A stretch of 13,895 nt of DNA from Lachnoclostridium sp. UBA739 (lineage in GTDB: Bacteria > Bacillota_A > Clostridia > Lachnospirales > Lachnospiraceae). Position 1 is the stretch's first letter. Every line of letters begins with the position of its first letter. The stretch covers positions 1-13,895 of the forward strand of contig DBKX01000351.1 in assembly GCA_002297865.1 (NCBI GenBank), read 5' to 3'. The position numbers and the translations under genes were made by a program. The notes under the pieces are model-generated. The model was not told the origin of the DNA, ran no database searches, and saw only the letters and a program-made list of their open reading frames with translations. Shown one piece after another: positions 13,882 through 13,895 of the stretch.

Positions 13882-13895
13882 CAAACATAAGCAAT

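Noticed and set aside
13361..13895. CRISPR array or small-protein gene in the right-hand intergenic region
   Set aside because: The repeats are few, imperfect and irregularly spaced, and no open frame with a ribosome binding site is present.

Overview
The window looks like chromosome of a low-GC Gram-positive anaerobe, most likely a Lachnospiraceae / Clostridium cluster XIVa relative. This rests on the AT-rich code, strong AGGAGG-type ribosome binding sites, frequent TTG starts, canonical sigma-A promoters, many U-tailed terminators, a SleB-type cell wall hydrolase and the style of the protein families. The genus cannot be fixed from the sequence alone.

Layout. Bases 1-131 are a structured non-coding stretch. 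It is followed by pheT (132-2570, phenylalanyl-tRNA synthetase beta chain) and a strong terminator. A short unit then holds a VanZ-like membrane protein (2701-3180) overlapping a small membrane protein of unknown function (3177-3518), closed by its own terminator. The core of the window is a tightly packed five-gene unit (3653-9640): a VanR/OmpR-type response regulator, a VanS-like sensor kinase, a 758-residue secreted/membrane-anchored protein with a GldG/DUF4350-like layout, an ABC ATPase and an ABC-2 permease. These genes overlap or abut (11 bp, 11 bp, 0 bp, 47 bp) and end at a bidirectional terminator. Facing them on the minus strand is an AP2-domain protein (9724-10506) with two AP2 repeats around a decayed HNH-like core. 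A roughly 400-bp AT-rich divergent intergenic region separates it from a membrane-anchored SleB-family cell wall hydrolase (10908-11777). Threonine synthase thrC (11873-13360) follows with its own promoter and terminator. The last 535 bases contain no gene I can support but are dense in structure: competing hairpins, a repeat family, a Pho-box-like triple repeat and a consensus promoter pointing out of the window.

How the genes work together. pheT, thrC and probably sleB are housekeeping or cell-wall genes. The 3653-9640 block reads as an envelope-sensing module: the kinase and regulator probably control the exporter-like ABC system and its large extracytoplasmic partner. The ATPase carries two substitutions in normally conserved functional positions (signature Gly to Ala, switch His to Asn), so it may be a slow or unusual motor. 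The AP2 protein appears to be a homing-endonuclease-derived DNA-binding protein that has lost its nuclease residues. The most interesting items are the ABC/two-component cassette with the altered ATPase, the AP2-HNH-like-AP2 protein, and the regulatory architecture at 13400-13895.
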